Source: Podospora pseudocomata
Lineage: Eukaryota > Ascomycota > Sordariomycetes > Sordariales > Podosporaceae
Reading direction: 5' to 3'
Assembly: GCF_035222375.1 (NCBI RefSeq)
Contig: NW_026946365.1
Coordinates: 496,001-560,000, forward strand
DNA: 64,000 nucleotides
The position numbers and the translations under genes are program-made. Shown piece after piece: positions 48,842 to 59,726 of the stretch (the first letter of the stretch is position 1; every line of letters begins with the position of its first letter). The notes under the pieces were generated by a model. That model was given only the letters and a program-made list of their open reading frames with translations. It was not told the DNA's origin and ran no database searches.

Positions 48842-50906
48842 CTATCGAGCGAAGTGGAAACCTGAGCCAAGTTGATGATACAATGCAGGTTCAACTTTTT
48901 TCCAGCGGCTATCCTGGTTGGTCTCCGAAGATGATGTCGAGTCTGTGCTGCCGGCACGTAGAAATGGACTCGGCGACTTGCTAGGGTAGCTCCAGGTGAA
49001 CTCCTTGCCTTTTCCTTTCTCCTGGAAGAGTATTATCCCCGAGTCAGAGACGTCACTGTGCCCTTCCATGATGTGTTGAACAGGTGGTACGCTCAGAAAG
49101 AGCCGATAGTCGGAATAGGACAATGTCCCATCCAGGTGAATAGAAGGGTCCCAAGAGACAAACACCAGGGCATTGAGGCCTCCGGGGGAATCGCTACCTG
49201 TGGAATAGACCAAGGAGCGTTCATCCCATGCCCCTCGAATGTTGCCGGTAAAGCCATCCGGATTCAGTACGGCGTACAAATCGAGGAGCACAGGATCTGG
49301 ATTGGAAATGTCTGGCTCGGCAGGCCAGGAAACAACATCTTTGTGCCTGTAAAGATCATTTACTTCCTGGTCAAGTGCATCTTGGGCGCTGTAGTCTTGT
49401 GCTACGGGCGAAATTTGCCGTTCGTCCCGCTGCTCCACGCTAGAGGTACCCCTGGGCCGTCGTGAACTGCCTCGGAAGCGGATTCGTTGATCATTAGGAT
49501 CCGTGGAGGTGGGGTCGTCCACCACGTCCAAAAATGTTTGACATGCTGAATAATAGCAGCGAATAGGGCTCTTGCTGATCGCGAACATCAGAGACGAGGC
49601 GTTGTCGTCCCCCGGATGTACAAAATGGGGATCTCGTGATGGTGGTGCCGTGTACTCGGTGTGCTGCAGTTTGGGATTCATGGTCTCGGGTGATGCTGCA
49701 CTAGGGCTCCCAAATGATGAGGCTCGGCCATTTGTTGCTCGAGCGACGTCGGAAGTGGCCTCGTCGAAGTTTACCACGGTGGTGTAGTAAGTGCGTCTAG
49801 GCCAGATGCGCCCTGCAAGCCACTCTTTCCTAGACTCAACCACCTTGAGCTGGCCTGTTGACTCGTCCTTGAACATGCGAAGGAGGTACCACCTGTCATC
49901 GATCACACCCTCATGCTGATTCCTTCTAAAGATTGGTGGGTTCGGTGACTCCCATTTTTGAAGGCCCTCTCTTGTGACCGGGAACCTGAAGCAGGTATAA
50001 TGTGAGATCCAATCAACCTCTTCCACCTCCAGAGCGGCTTGGTTTGAGATGCCGTAGAACCAGCCATCAAAGATCTCAAAACAAACTGTCGAGCCCACAT
50101 CCACACCCATGACATCCTGTATCTCGAGTTTGTCACTCAGCCATCTGCGAGCACTCAAGTCGAAACCCCAGATGACCCAGTACCGGTACAGGTCCCTGCC
50201 GATCTCGGAATTGGTGCCATAGTAAAGAAAGTTGTTGTCGTTGCGTACGAAAATCTTGGTAGTCGAGGCGACTTGGCGAACGGTAACCACCTGGCCAGTA
50301 CACACGTTGAAGGCCAGAAGCCAGCTGACTTGCTCTTGGTTTGGCTTGGCGTGTGTGTACAAGCAAGAAACAATATCGTGGGCGTAGTGCAGTACCCGGA
50401 CCTTGTACCTGCGGGTCATTCTAGACTCGGGTAGGGCCACGTGGAGAAGGGAGCGGATATTGATGACGATCTCCTGTGTTGCTGAACCGTGAAGATCCAG
50501 AATCCGAATCTCACGCTTGCGAATATAGCACAGTATGCCATTCTCGTAAAGCCATGTTTCCGCGTGGGCGACGACTCTCACAAGATAGGGAGACACGGAC
50601 GAAGTGGCAGCTTGGCGCTTGATCAGCCTCCGCAGCTGTTGGGGCCAACGCTGAGTGAGTCTCGCGCTGCTTGCCTCCAAGCTGTAGGGGGCCTTTGTCT
50701 ACGCCACCGTCAGCGTCATCTTTTCCGTGTTTTTCTCCAATCACGACATTACAAGTACTCACCTCAAGGATTCGCTTGGCAATGCAGTATTCCAGGGTCA
50801 AATACTGCATCCGCTTGCAGGTGAGACTGAGATTGCCGACGTCGAGCAAATCCAGATACTCAATAATAAATGAGACCAGCTCGTATGGAAGCTTGACCAG
50901 CGACAT
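48842..50906 (-). CDS. F-box protein with variable C-terminal region
   Basis: Two exons: 50906-50763 and 50698-48842, with a 64-nt intron (GTGAGT donor, branch GCTGACG, acceptor GCGTAG), giving 666 aa. The F-box occupies the first ~50 residues: VKLPYELVSFIIEYLDLLDV, NLSLTCKRM, then the junction RILE-TKAPYSLEASS. The rest resembles a beta-rich (possibly propeller-like) substrate-binding part with many aromatic residues (YRYWVIWGFDLSARRWLSDK, CFEIFDGWFYGISN). It has a disordered insert around 330-430 and a GSGFHFAR end. F-box proteins connect Skp1 to substrates in SCF ubiquitin ligases. The architecture matches numerous lineage-specific fungal F-box proteins, so no substrate can be named. An upstream GTG in frame is not used as the start because the ATG at 50906 leads directly into the F-box. 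Confidence 0.84.
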
Positions 50907-53900
50907 CACCTTGGACCTCGATGTGGAAGATTGCCGTCAACCATCGAAAAAGCTCCATGGACCGGAGGCAGTGGTGGTGAGGACAGACAGGTCCGGAAGA
51001 CGAGACGTGGCAGAGAGCAACCAGGAAGGAGTGAAGGTGCGGATCTTGGGATTCAACGCATTGTGACTGCTGCTGAGTGTCGGAACCAAAGGCAAGAACT
51101 GGGCAGTCGCTTCCATTTATAAGGGAGACCTGCCCTTAAGAAACCAGGAACGGAAAGTAGGTACCTCAATAGGTGAGGTAAGTATGTACCTACTTACCTT
51201 TGCTTCTCAGCCCAGGCGAGGCTGGGAAACACCGTCTGCCATTAGCTGGAGCTCTTGCAGTTGGAGCACACAGGCCCCCCGCTCACGCAACGAGACTGCA
51301 TGGATATCCACTTCCGGAGAATCTTCTTGGGTTGTCGTCTTGCAGTTTATTCGCTGAGTAAAAGGTGCAAATTTCAAGTTCCCATCAATAACGAGTCTCG
51401 AAGTGAAGATCCTTGAGGGAGATGGAGGTGGTTTTGGAATGTGGAATGGCAAGAGACACCGCGCTCGGCAGAGGGCACCCACCCTTGTTGATGCGTGATG
51501 CGGCTCTGCTCATGCCCTGAACGACGGATCAACACACAAACACCTAGTCTGGCTGGAAGCGGCGCAATCGCTCTTGATGCCACATGCCCCCCTTCCCATC
51601 CATGTATAACCCCCGAAGGACCTAGGTTGCATCCCAAACCCCTGTCTAGCCGCCCATGATACCAGCCAAAATATGACCACCATTGTGAGTGGCACATTGA
51701 TACCTAGGTACTTAAACAGAGCCGCATCCTCTCTGTTTGTCTCGCTAATTTCTGAATGTTTTTGCGACATCAACCTCCATATTTGGTGCTCCCTCCAGAG
51801 TTGCAAAGACTGGCCAATCAAAATGGCGGAGCTGACCTTTAATGTGGGGTACATTCAGTTGAGCCTCCTTTTTCAAGATTCTGACTGGCCCCCCACAATT
51901 ATGCTCCGTTAAGCTTCAGTCTTCTGAACTTCAACGCTTCAACATCACAACATTTACAACAGAACCCCCACCAACTACCGATAACACAGTGTGTTTCCTC
52001 CGTATCCGTTCCTCAATACCAAGGATCATTGTTTGCCCAGACTATTTATCACATTTGTTGCGTTGGATCGTCATGTTGGCGGTATACATATACCTGCAAG
52101 CTTACCTACTTAGGTACAAGCCAAGCGTGATGAGGCTCTGCTTTCACATTTCAAATTCTTGGTGCCGTCCATTGAGAAACCGTTTCAATAACCTTCCTTT
52201 TGTGCGTCATGGGCTTTGATTCGTCGGTTAAAGGTTGATGCAAGCTCTTTTACCCCGCTTACTTTACTGTCCTTGTGAGCATTAATTCTTGCTCAAAACT
52301 GGGCGCTGTCTTACCTTCCCTCCTGATGAGGCTCTGCTGTAGGCCCTTTACACTAGCTTCCATCCGGACTGGCACATGAAGTTTCAGTCCCGTGCCTCCT
52401 CCAAATCCCACCTCTCTCCCCCTCTCAGGATGTCAATAACCATATGATATTTCATTTCAGGGTGATATTAGACCCTGTCACTGAGACTATCAGCACCTCT
52501 TTACATACCTCTAAAATATGCATAGGTATCTCAGGAGGCCTCGCGGCAAGGTGTGCCAGGCTACAATCAAGCCGCCACAAGCAAGCTGAAGATCAAAGAT
52601 CGTAAGGAATTCAACATGTCTTTGCGGCATCCAACAGTTCTAACTTGTCAAGTGTGACAATCTCAACAATTTTCTTATTGACAGCCTTGCCGCCGCCACA
52701 CCAGCGCTATACCGTGAACACCATTCAGCGCCGACATGATATCGTGTGACAATACGCTCTGCTATCACCCTGTTGGCTCCGGGTAGCGGCGAACCTAAAA
52801 ACACAAAACTTTGGCTCCGCTCCGATGGCACTACGGTCCGGTTTCCTCGGCAAGAGCCTCAGTCCACGGTACATCCTGAGGGACATGCATTCTTTACCAG
52901 ACTTGGAATCTCGGCGAGCAGTCTTATCTTGTTTGAGCCTCCGTACATGCGACTTGGGAATAGGGAATTCGGAGTCTGAGAGAGCAGACGACCGAAATCA
53001 GCACATTGTCGTGTGACCCTTCCCGTCGACCGGACGTGCGATCCCGTTTGAGCATGCGGTCAGCCAAATACCTGCCTGTTTGAAGAAGGAGAAAGTTCAA
53101 ACTCCGTGGGAACACGAGAATCCGGATGCCGAGGTATCGAAAAGCTCGCGATTACGTCAAGGAGAACATTGCCGGACCAAGGATGGAAAAGGACAGTTTG
53201 GCTACTTCCGTTTCTGTCACCGGGCTAGGTCAAATTGCAGAACGTGGGCGAGACTTCAATGGGTGTGTCACTGATCCATGCCATCAAGGGCTACCCACGT
53301 TCGCGTATCAACGCCACATCTCCTCAAGTGTGGGATGGATTTATGCCGCATCTTTGCATCGATGGCTGCAAGGACGTGGTTTGATCATCTCGGGAGGATG
53401 TCCTGTTACGCGTGCAAAGTTTGTCAGGTGACGATTGAAGGGGGCTGTGTAGGTATGTCAGATTCTATGCGCCTGAGGCTGGACGTGAGGGGTGCTTTGG
53501 CCTGTCACTTGAACAAACCGCAGCTCAAAGACATCATGATCAAATTCTCCAAAATTTTCACATCGAAACTTGCGCCTTTACTAAACTTGGTGTTTGCCCA
53601 ACAAACTACAGCGAAGACACCATCTCTGTTGCTCAAGCAGATGGCCTGGCACCAATCATGGGTGATGCGGGAAGATCTAATGAGGTTTCCTCCCTCTTGA
53701 TCTGCCGTTTCATCCGTCTTCTCTCAATAAGGTAGGCCCGGCTATCTGCGGTACCTTATATTTGATAAATTCGTGACGCTGTCACGTCACACAAAGATGC
53801 CCTGCAGCCTTGGCCTGGCCATTATTGAGCCTCAGGGTTGACTGATAGCCACATCTAACAATAGAGGGTTAACAATGAGATACCGTATTTCGTAGCGGTT

Positions 53901-54532
53901 TGGCGTGGGTTAATCACCAAGACGCACGCTGCACCGATTCTCGAACCTGTGCAAGCTGCCCTTTTTGCCGCGAGTTCTGCATCGTTTGCGAAGAACTCTA
54001 GACATCCATGAAGCTGCGTTGCTATGCAGTATACCACCAACCACACCCTCAGCCTTCTGTGTGCGGGGCCAGCATTTGCCCCTTTTTTTACCCCTTTTTC
54101 TATCCAATGCTACACGTCCATCTCTGCAGCAACAAAACTGTGGAGATCACCCAAAGGTCTGATTAAGCAGCGCAACCATCACCTGAGGTAGGGCAAAAAA
54201 AAAATAGCGGATAAGTCATGTACATGAGATGAGGAATATGGATTAGTAACAAGGTAGCAACGAACCGCATTGTCGCTGTTGTTCTTTTTTTTTTGGCTGT
54301 CAAGTTCGGGAATATGACTTGCTCGATATCAATGAAGAGGGGGGATGTGGGGTCGGGAAGCTATGACAGCATCAGCTTGGATGATAGCTCACTTATCAAC
54401 ATTTCACTTACATACATCAAACGTGCTGGAAAGACACCGAGGCTGCCTCATCACTTTTATTCAAGCTGCGCTGCTTGCTTGTAGCGTTGCGACATTCTTT
54501 TACAGTCAACAAACAACATCAACGCCATCAAA
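50907..54532. other. 3.6-kb intergenic region
   Basis: No gene was recognised; ORFs up to 140 codons (for example 53278-53700 +) lack domains. A 13-bp imperfect inverted repeat lies 250 bp upstream of the F-box gene (51152-51198). TAGGTA motifs recur at 51700-51715 and 52105-52115. The final 60 bp before 54533 (CAACAAACAACATCAACGCC) look like a fungal leader. Confidence 0.5.
51152..51198. repeat. Inverted repeat with TAGGTA arms
   Basis: Left arm GGAAAGTAGGTAC (51152-51164) and right arm GTACCTACTTACC (51186-51198) are complementary except for one base, around a 21-nt loop that itself carries AGGTGAGGTAAG. It lies about 250 bp upstream of the F-box gene's ATG, so it could be a regulatory or structural element. 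Confidence 0.8.
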
Positions 54533-56423
54533 ATGGTTCACCAACCACCCCCTCTTCCACTAGGTTCAGACGGCGAGGTCGACCTCCGCGCCCCCCTGAC
54601 ATCAGATACCATCCTCCAAGTCCGCACCGGCCGAATGGCTCCTCTCGCTCCCTTGAGCATAAAATCCGGCATCAACAAAACTTTGAGGTTTGGACCTGTT
54701 CAAATCACAAAGTTGGGGTTGGAAGGTGACGAGCAAGATCCTACGTTTCATGGGGGTGTTGATAAGGCTGTTCACGGGTGTATGTCCCCTTTTTATCTCT
54801 CGACAAAAATGTACCTAAACAGTGGCTGATAAGACGAACTACAGACTGCGCAGCCCACTACAAGTCGTGGCAAAAGGAATTCCCCCAAGCCGCCGACAGG
54901 TTCGTCCCCGGGGGGTTCGGGGAGAATCTCGTTCTTGGCTTCATGAACGAGAGGAATGTTTGCATAGGCGACATCTTTGAGATATCAGACTCAACTGCCG
55001 TGTTACAGATTTCACTTCCAAGACAGCCTTGGTAGGTACCATTTACCCCTTAATCCACCAACCACACAAAACCCCTTCTTGCTTTTTAACAGTAGTGTTA
55101 TATATATAAAGCTTCAAACTCAACCACCGCTTCCACCTCCCCAACTTCGCACCCAACACCTACAGCCTCTCCCGGACGGGGTACTACTTCCGCGTTCTCA
55201 CTCCCGGGCCCGTCGAAGCAGGGAATAAACTGACTTTGGTCTCCCGCCCCCACCCCGACTGGACTATTGAGCGCATCCAGCGGTACCTCCATAAGGAAAC
55301 AGACAACTATGACATGAACCTCGAGCTTTCTCAAATAGAGGAGTTTGGGGCCGAGTGCAAAGACAACTTCACTCGGCGAGTCATACGAGCGAGGGCAAAA
55401 GCCAATAAAAAACCAAAGGAGAAGTGGTTGCCCTACCAGGTGGTAGAAAGAAAGGAGCAAACGAAGAGGATAACTTCCTTTGTCCTCGAAGCGGTTGACA
55501 AATTTGCGGAAGGGGAAGAGAAGGAGCTCAGCCCAGGTGCTCACGCAAAGATCAAACTGGGAAAGGGCCTCGTCAGGGCGTATTCCATCGTCGACGGTGA
55601 CAAAGAGCGGTTCCAGTTGGCTGTTGCCCTTGAGGAAAAGAGCCGCGGTGGGAGCAAGTACCTCCATCACGAGGTCAAAGTAGGGGATGTGCTACAAGTG
55701 GGGGCTATCACGGCTGCGGTGCCGATTGTTTCAGCGGCTAGTCACCATGTTTTTGTCGCGGGTGGCGTGGGTGTTACGGCGTTTTTGGCAATGGTATGTA
55801 TGTCTTGGAAATGCAGCTTTAGGTCCCAACCAACCAGGCTGACAAATATTTTCTACAAGGTCGAGTTCTACAAGAGTATACACTACAGCGTTGTCCTGCA
55901 TTACGCCGTCCGATCTGCAGATGATGTGCCGTTTCGAGACCGGATCGAGGAGCTGAAGAAGGAAGGACAGCTGGTGCTCTACGACAAGGCTGCCGGGCAG
56001 AAAATGGATATACGGCAGATCATCCAGAGTAGGGGTTGGAACTCGCAGTTGTATTTCTGCGGGCCAAAGAGGTTGATGGATCAGGCCGAGAGGGAGGTCA
56101 AAGAACTTGGTGTTTATCAAAAGGAGGTGCACTACGAAGCCTTCGAGGCAGACCTGAGCGGGGATCCCTTTGAGGCTGTCGTGGCGAACAAGGGCGGGGT
56201 GGTTATCAAGGTCGGGGAAGACGAAACCCTGCTCGAGGTCCTGCAGAAGCAGTTTGACCAGCCTGACTCGAGCTGCTGTGTTGGGAACTGCAAGACTTGT
56301 CTGGTTGAGCTCAAGGCTGGCCGGGTTGATCACCGCGGGACGGCTCTGACGGATGACGAGAAGGTCACCTCAATGTTGTCGTGCGTCAGCCGTGGGGTTG
56401 GACGTATTACCATTGAGATCTAA
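54533..56423 (+). CDS. MOSC-domain / ferredoxin-reductase / 2Fe-2S fusion (YiiM-like N-reductase plus reductase)
   Basis: Four exons: 54533-54779, 54845-55031, 55112-55793 and 55860-56423, giving 559 aa. Introns are 65 nt (GTATGT), 80 nt (GTAGGT) and 66 nt (GTATGT). Residues ~25-230 form a MOSC domain close to bacterial YiiM: KLGLEGDEQDPTFHGGVDKA, GFGENL, GDIFEI and SLPRQPCFKLNHRF. Cys145, the expected molybdenum-cofactor ligand, is split across the exon 2/3 junction (TG|C). Next comes a phthalate-dioxygenase-reductase-type flavin/NAD region (RAYSIVDGD, VAGGVGVTAFLAM, LYFCGPKRLM). The end is a plant-type ferredoxin with CCVGNCKTC and SMLSCVSR as cluster ligands. Known: YiiM reduces N-hydroxylated bases with electrons from a separate flavoprotein. 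Inferred: this fusion is self-sufficient. Intron 3 is stop-free and 3n. An MFS transporter ends 180 bp downstream on the other strand. Confidence 0.92.
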
Positions 56424-56603
56424 TGGATCGGCCGGGTGGCTTCGTCAAGATAGCCGGCTGCATGTTCCGGTCTGCGTCAGCTGATGCTGTGTTGAGCATG
56501 CGACGGCCGTTCAAAAGTGGGTAAAGATATCACCCATTGCACGCTAGAAATGTTGAAGAACTGCACTTGTGATCACTCATCCCGTACTTCTCCCCGAGTC
56601 CTG

Positions 56604-58324
56604 CTACATAACCCCGCTTGTTGATGCCGGTAGTTCTTCATCGGGTCTTTGTCTTTTGGGTACCTCATCAGGCCTCGCCCCAAGCCAAAAAGAGACAACC
56701 GCTCCTGCCGCAGCCCACACACCACAATACCATGTGGTGGTTCCCCAACCTGGTCCTGCTTGGATGTACCCAGCTGTGATGCTGCCAATCGTCCCACCGA
56801 GAGCGTATGCAGTGGTGAATAGACCATAGGCGATACCGTAGACCCCCTTTTCACCCCACACTCCCGGCTGTTGAGCCTCACGCTCATCGATAGCGTAGGT
56901 TATTTCTGCCATGAGGGGTGTGTTGGCCAAGGTAACAAGTGTAACGCCCAACAACGTCAAAAGTGCACAAAGCAAGACCTTGTGCTCTATCGTGTTACGC
57001 GTCACAAATCGAAGGCAGACCAACGGCGGGATAGAGAGGGCAAACCCGGCGACTGAAAACCACTTGGCGCCATGCTTGTCGGCGAGCTTACCAACAATCG
57101 GAGATACAAAACCGGGGACCATGACACAGATGAAGATCAGGCCGGCTGCCGTCGAGTTCCATTCGAATGTTTGTTTAACGTAGAGCGGAATCACAGTATC
57201 AAACGCGAACCTGTCAGAGAAATCAGCACTCGCAAGGCTATTGGCAAATGACCGGCCTATCGGACCCGATCCGGAGCAAAAAGGACAAGTTCTCACACGA
57301 TACACGCTTCAATCGCTATGCCAACCAAGGCAGCTAACATGCGACGATTCTTGATTAGCTCCCAATGGGGGTGTTTTGCAGGATTCAGGACCGGCGTCGA
57401 CAATGCTGCAATCGGGTCACCGGAACTGGTTCCGGCTCGGGTCGGTGAGGGTGGCAAGGCTGGGTCGGCTCCTGCATGGCTTGCTGCTTGGACCTGCTTT
57501 TCCACATCTTCCCTGTTATCGGTAGTTGTAGTTGCACTTTCAGCTTCCGAAGACTCAGGTCCTACGACCCATTGTTGAGCAACTCTCTTCTCGACCAACA
57601 CCAGGCGGAGAGCGATATCGCAGGCTACAACTGCAAAGGCGATATAGAACACAGCATAGTAGCCAGCTGCTTCGTATACCGCCCCACCAATAACCGGTGA
57701 GATCAGCAAGCCTACCGACATGGAAATCGTGACATATCCCATGGCATAACCGATGTCTCTCCCGACCGTGTCGACCAACAATGCCAGCCCAACCGACCAA
57801 ACGATGGCGGCACTCAGTCCTTGGAGCAGCCTCCCCACCACAAGCAGGGCAATCGTCTTGCTCAAACACAACAGTAGGGTAGACCCGCAGAGCGCCACCA
57901 GCCCAAGAAGCAGCGGCCATCTACGCGATGAGGAATGGTCGGCGTAAAACCCGACAATCGGGGCACCCAGGAAAAGAGTGACGTTGTAACAGGCGAGCAG
58001 GATGGCGGTCCATTCTTGCACTTTGTTTTCTGCCAACCCGATCTGTTCCAAGAGGCTGAATGGGAAAACGGGCACGATTAGGCCGTAGAACAGAATGTCG
58101 GTGAAAATAGCCAAACAGACGGTGAGGAGGATAAAGAAGGTGGAGGAACGGAACTCGAGGAAAGGCGGTGGTTGTTCAACATTTTTGCGGCGGGTGCCGG
58201 GGAAGTTGATAAATGATAGGAGACGTGACCGCTTGGGTGTGGTAGCACCAGCTGAGACACTATCCAAGCCAGTCATTCTCTTGTGACGGTAACTCTTAGT
58301 AAATCTCATCAACTCGGCGTACAT
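56604..58324 (-). CDS. Major facilitator superfamily transporter (DHA1/SLC18-like)
   Basis: Two exons: 58324-57297 and 57210-56604, with an 86-nt intron (GTGAGA donor, branch CTGAT, acceptor CTGACAG), giving 544 aa. The junction restores a helix reading ACIVFAFDTVIPLYVK. Twelve hydrophobic helices can be placed, six before and six after a charged Ser/Ala/Pro-rich loop of about 60 residues. MFS signatures include GAPIVGFYADHSSSRRWPLL between helices 2 and 3, GRLLQGLSAAIVWSVGLAL (helix 4/5) and GKLADKHGAKW in the second half. The pattern fits drug:H+ antiporters of 12 spans related to vesicular amine transporters; the substrate is unknown. The frame runs upstream to a TTG at 58375. The first ATG is 58324, and 58309 or 58276 (MTGLDSV) are alternatives. 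It converges on the MOSC-reductase gene. Confidence 0.9.
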
Positions 58325-58754
58325 TGGTTGGGACTTGAGGTCAAGGTATGTGTGTAACCACTCATGAAAAATCAACGAAGCATCCTGGGAGCTGAAGGGG
58401 GCTTCTCAAAAAACAAGCAGATTTATAGTCAAAAAGTCATTGACGAAAATGGCGGAAAGCGGCATTTTAGAGCTGGTCATGATGTGACCGAATCGCCAGC
58501 AGCAAAAGACCGATCATTCATACAAATCGGAAGCATGAGCTCAAAGCACTTGCCCCAATTCATCGTCACTACCGCCGCTCCGATAAGCTCAGTTCTTATC
58601 GCCTATCGCAGGCCAACCAGTAGACTAACATGGATAACGCCGCAAATGCCAAAGTGGGTCACAAAAGTTTCTCGACCTTCAATCAACCACTCAATTCATC
58701 GCGACCATCTCCCACACGCGTTCACCAGCCAAATTCATCCCTACATCCCATAAA
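58325..58754. other. Divergent promoter region (MFS transporter / rrp7)
   Basis: 430 bp shared upstream region. The part next to rrp7 is C/A-rich (TTCATCCCTACATCCCATAAA), typical of a short leader. No gene is visible. Confidence 0.5.
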
Positions 58755-59726
58755 ATGCCTTCAACGCCCCCCACATTAGGGGACTTCACCGTCCTCCCCA
58801 TCTCCATCCCACCATTACCCTCCTTCCCCAAACCAACAACCCACTACCTCTACCTCCGCCGCAACACCCCCAAGATTCCCACCCCAACCGACTCCCGCTC
58901 CCTCTTCCTCACCAACTGCCCAGTCGACAGCACCGACATCCACCTCCGCTCCCTCTTTGCATCACTAGTGGGACCCGGCCGCTTCGAATCCGCCACCTTT
59001 GAAGACGAGCGCAAAGACACCGCCCACAAGCTCTCCCCACTGGACGCCGCCGTCCCAGTCAACGCCGTCCACCTCCTCCGAGCGCACGGTAGCACCAAGA
59101 AGCGAAAACGCGAGGAAGAAGAAGACGCGGAAAGAAGCAAGGAAGACGAGGCCGCCAGGCTCCCCTCGACTTGGACCCGCCCGCTACGAAGGTCAGGCAG
59201 CACAGCGGTGGTATTACTAGCAGACGAGAAATCCGTCGAGCAAGTCCTCAAAGCATGTGCCAAGGCTTCCAAGACGAAGAAGTACCCCGAATGGGGCGCT
59301 GGTGTCGCTGATAAAGTCCCTGCGTTGGGATCAGTCTGGGTCAAGCAACATAACCGGCTCTGCTACCCCGACCCTGCCACCCTTCAACAAGCGGTCGACG
59401 CTTTCTCTGCTGTTTTTGCCAGAAGGGAGAAGGAAGCCGCCGAGATTTCCAAGAGATTGCGCAACGAGCCGGATGAGGATGGTTTCGTTACTGTGACGAG
59501 AGGGGGCAGGAACGCACCGGCGAGCAGGTCCGAGGCGGAGGAGGCAAGGAAGAAGATGATTGAGCGGGCGGAGAAGAAGAGGCAGGAGATGGAAGGATTG
59601 TACAGATTCCAGCTGAGGGAGAAGCAAAAGGAGGAGCAGGAGGAGTTGCTGATGAGGTTTGAGGATGACAGGAAGAAGCTGGAGGCGATGAGGATGAAGA
59701 GGGGCAAGTTTGTGCCTGAGGCGTGA
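58755..59726 (+). CDS. rrp7: Ribosomal RNA-processing protein 7 (Rrp7)
   Basis: Single exon of 323 aa. The N-terminal part has an RRM-like region beginning THYLYLRRNTPK and RSLFLTNCPVDSTDIHLRSL, interrupted by a charged insert (KKRKREEEEDAERSKEDE). The RRM resumes with STAVVLLADEKSVEQVL. The C-terminal helical segment has the Rrp7 signature EEARKKMIERAEKKRQEMEG followed by LYRFQLREKQKEE and ends KRGKFVPEA. Rrp7 is part of the UTP-C module of the small-subunit processome in the nucleolus and is needed for early 18S rRNA maturation. Length and domain order match fungal Rrp7. The start is well set by MPSTPPTLGDFTVLPI, similar to other fungal members. Confidence 0.93.
   Translation: MPSTPPTLGDFTVLPISIPPLPSFPKPTTHYLYLRRNTPKIPTPTDSRSLFLTNCPVDSTDIHLRSLFASLVGPGRFESATFEDERKDTAHKLSPLDAAVPVNAVHLLRAHGSTKKRKREEEEDAERSKEDEAARLPSTWTRPLRRSGSTAVVLLADEKSVEQVLKACAKASKTKKYPEWGAGVADKVPALGSVWVKQHNRLCYPDPATLQQAVDAFSAVFARREKEAAEISKRLRNEPDEDGFVTVTRGGRNAPASRSEAEEARKKMIERAEKKRQEMEGLYRFQLREKQKEEQEELLMRFEDDRKKLEAMRMKRGKFVPEA

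Noticed and set aside
53278-53700. 140-codon plus-strand ORF
   Set aside because: No domain, no conserved pattern I can recognise, and composition like its surroundings.
58276-58375. MFS transporter start at 58375
   Set aside because: That codon is TTG. ATGs at 58324, 58309 and 58276 are all possible; the outermost true ATG was used.
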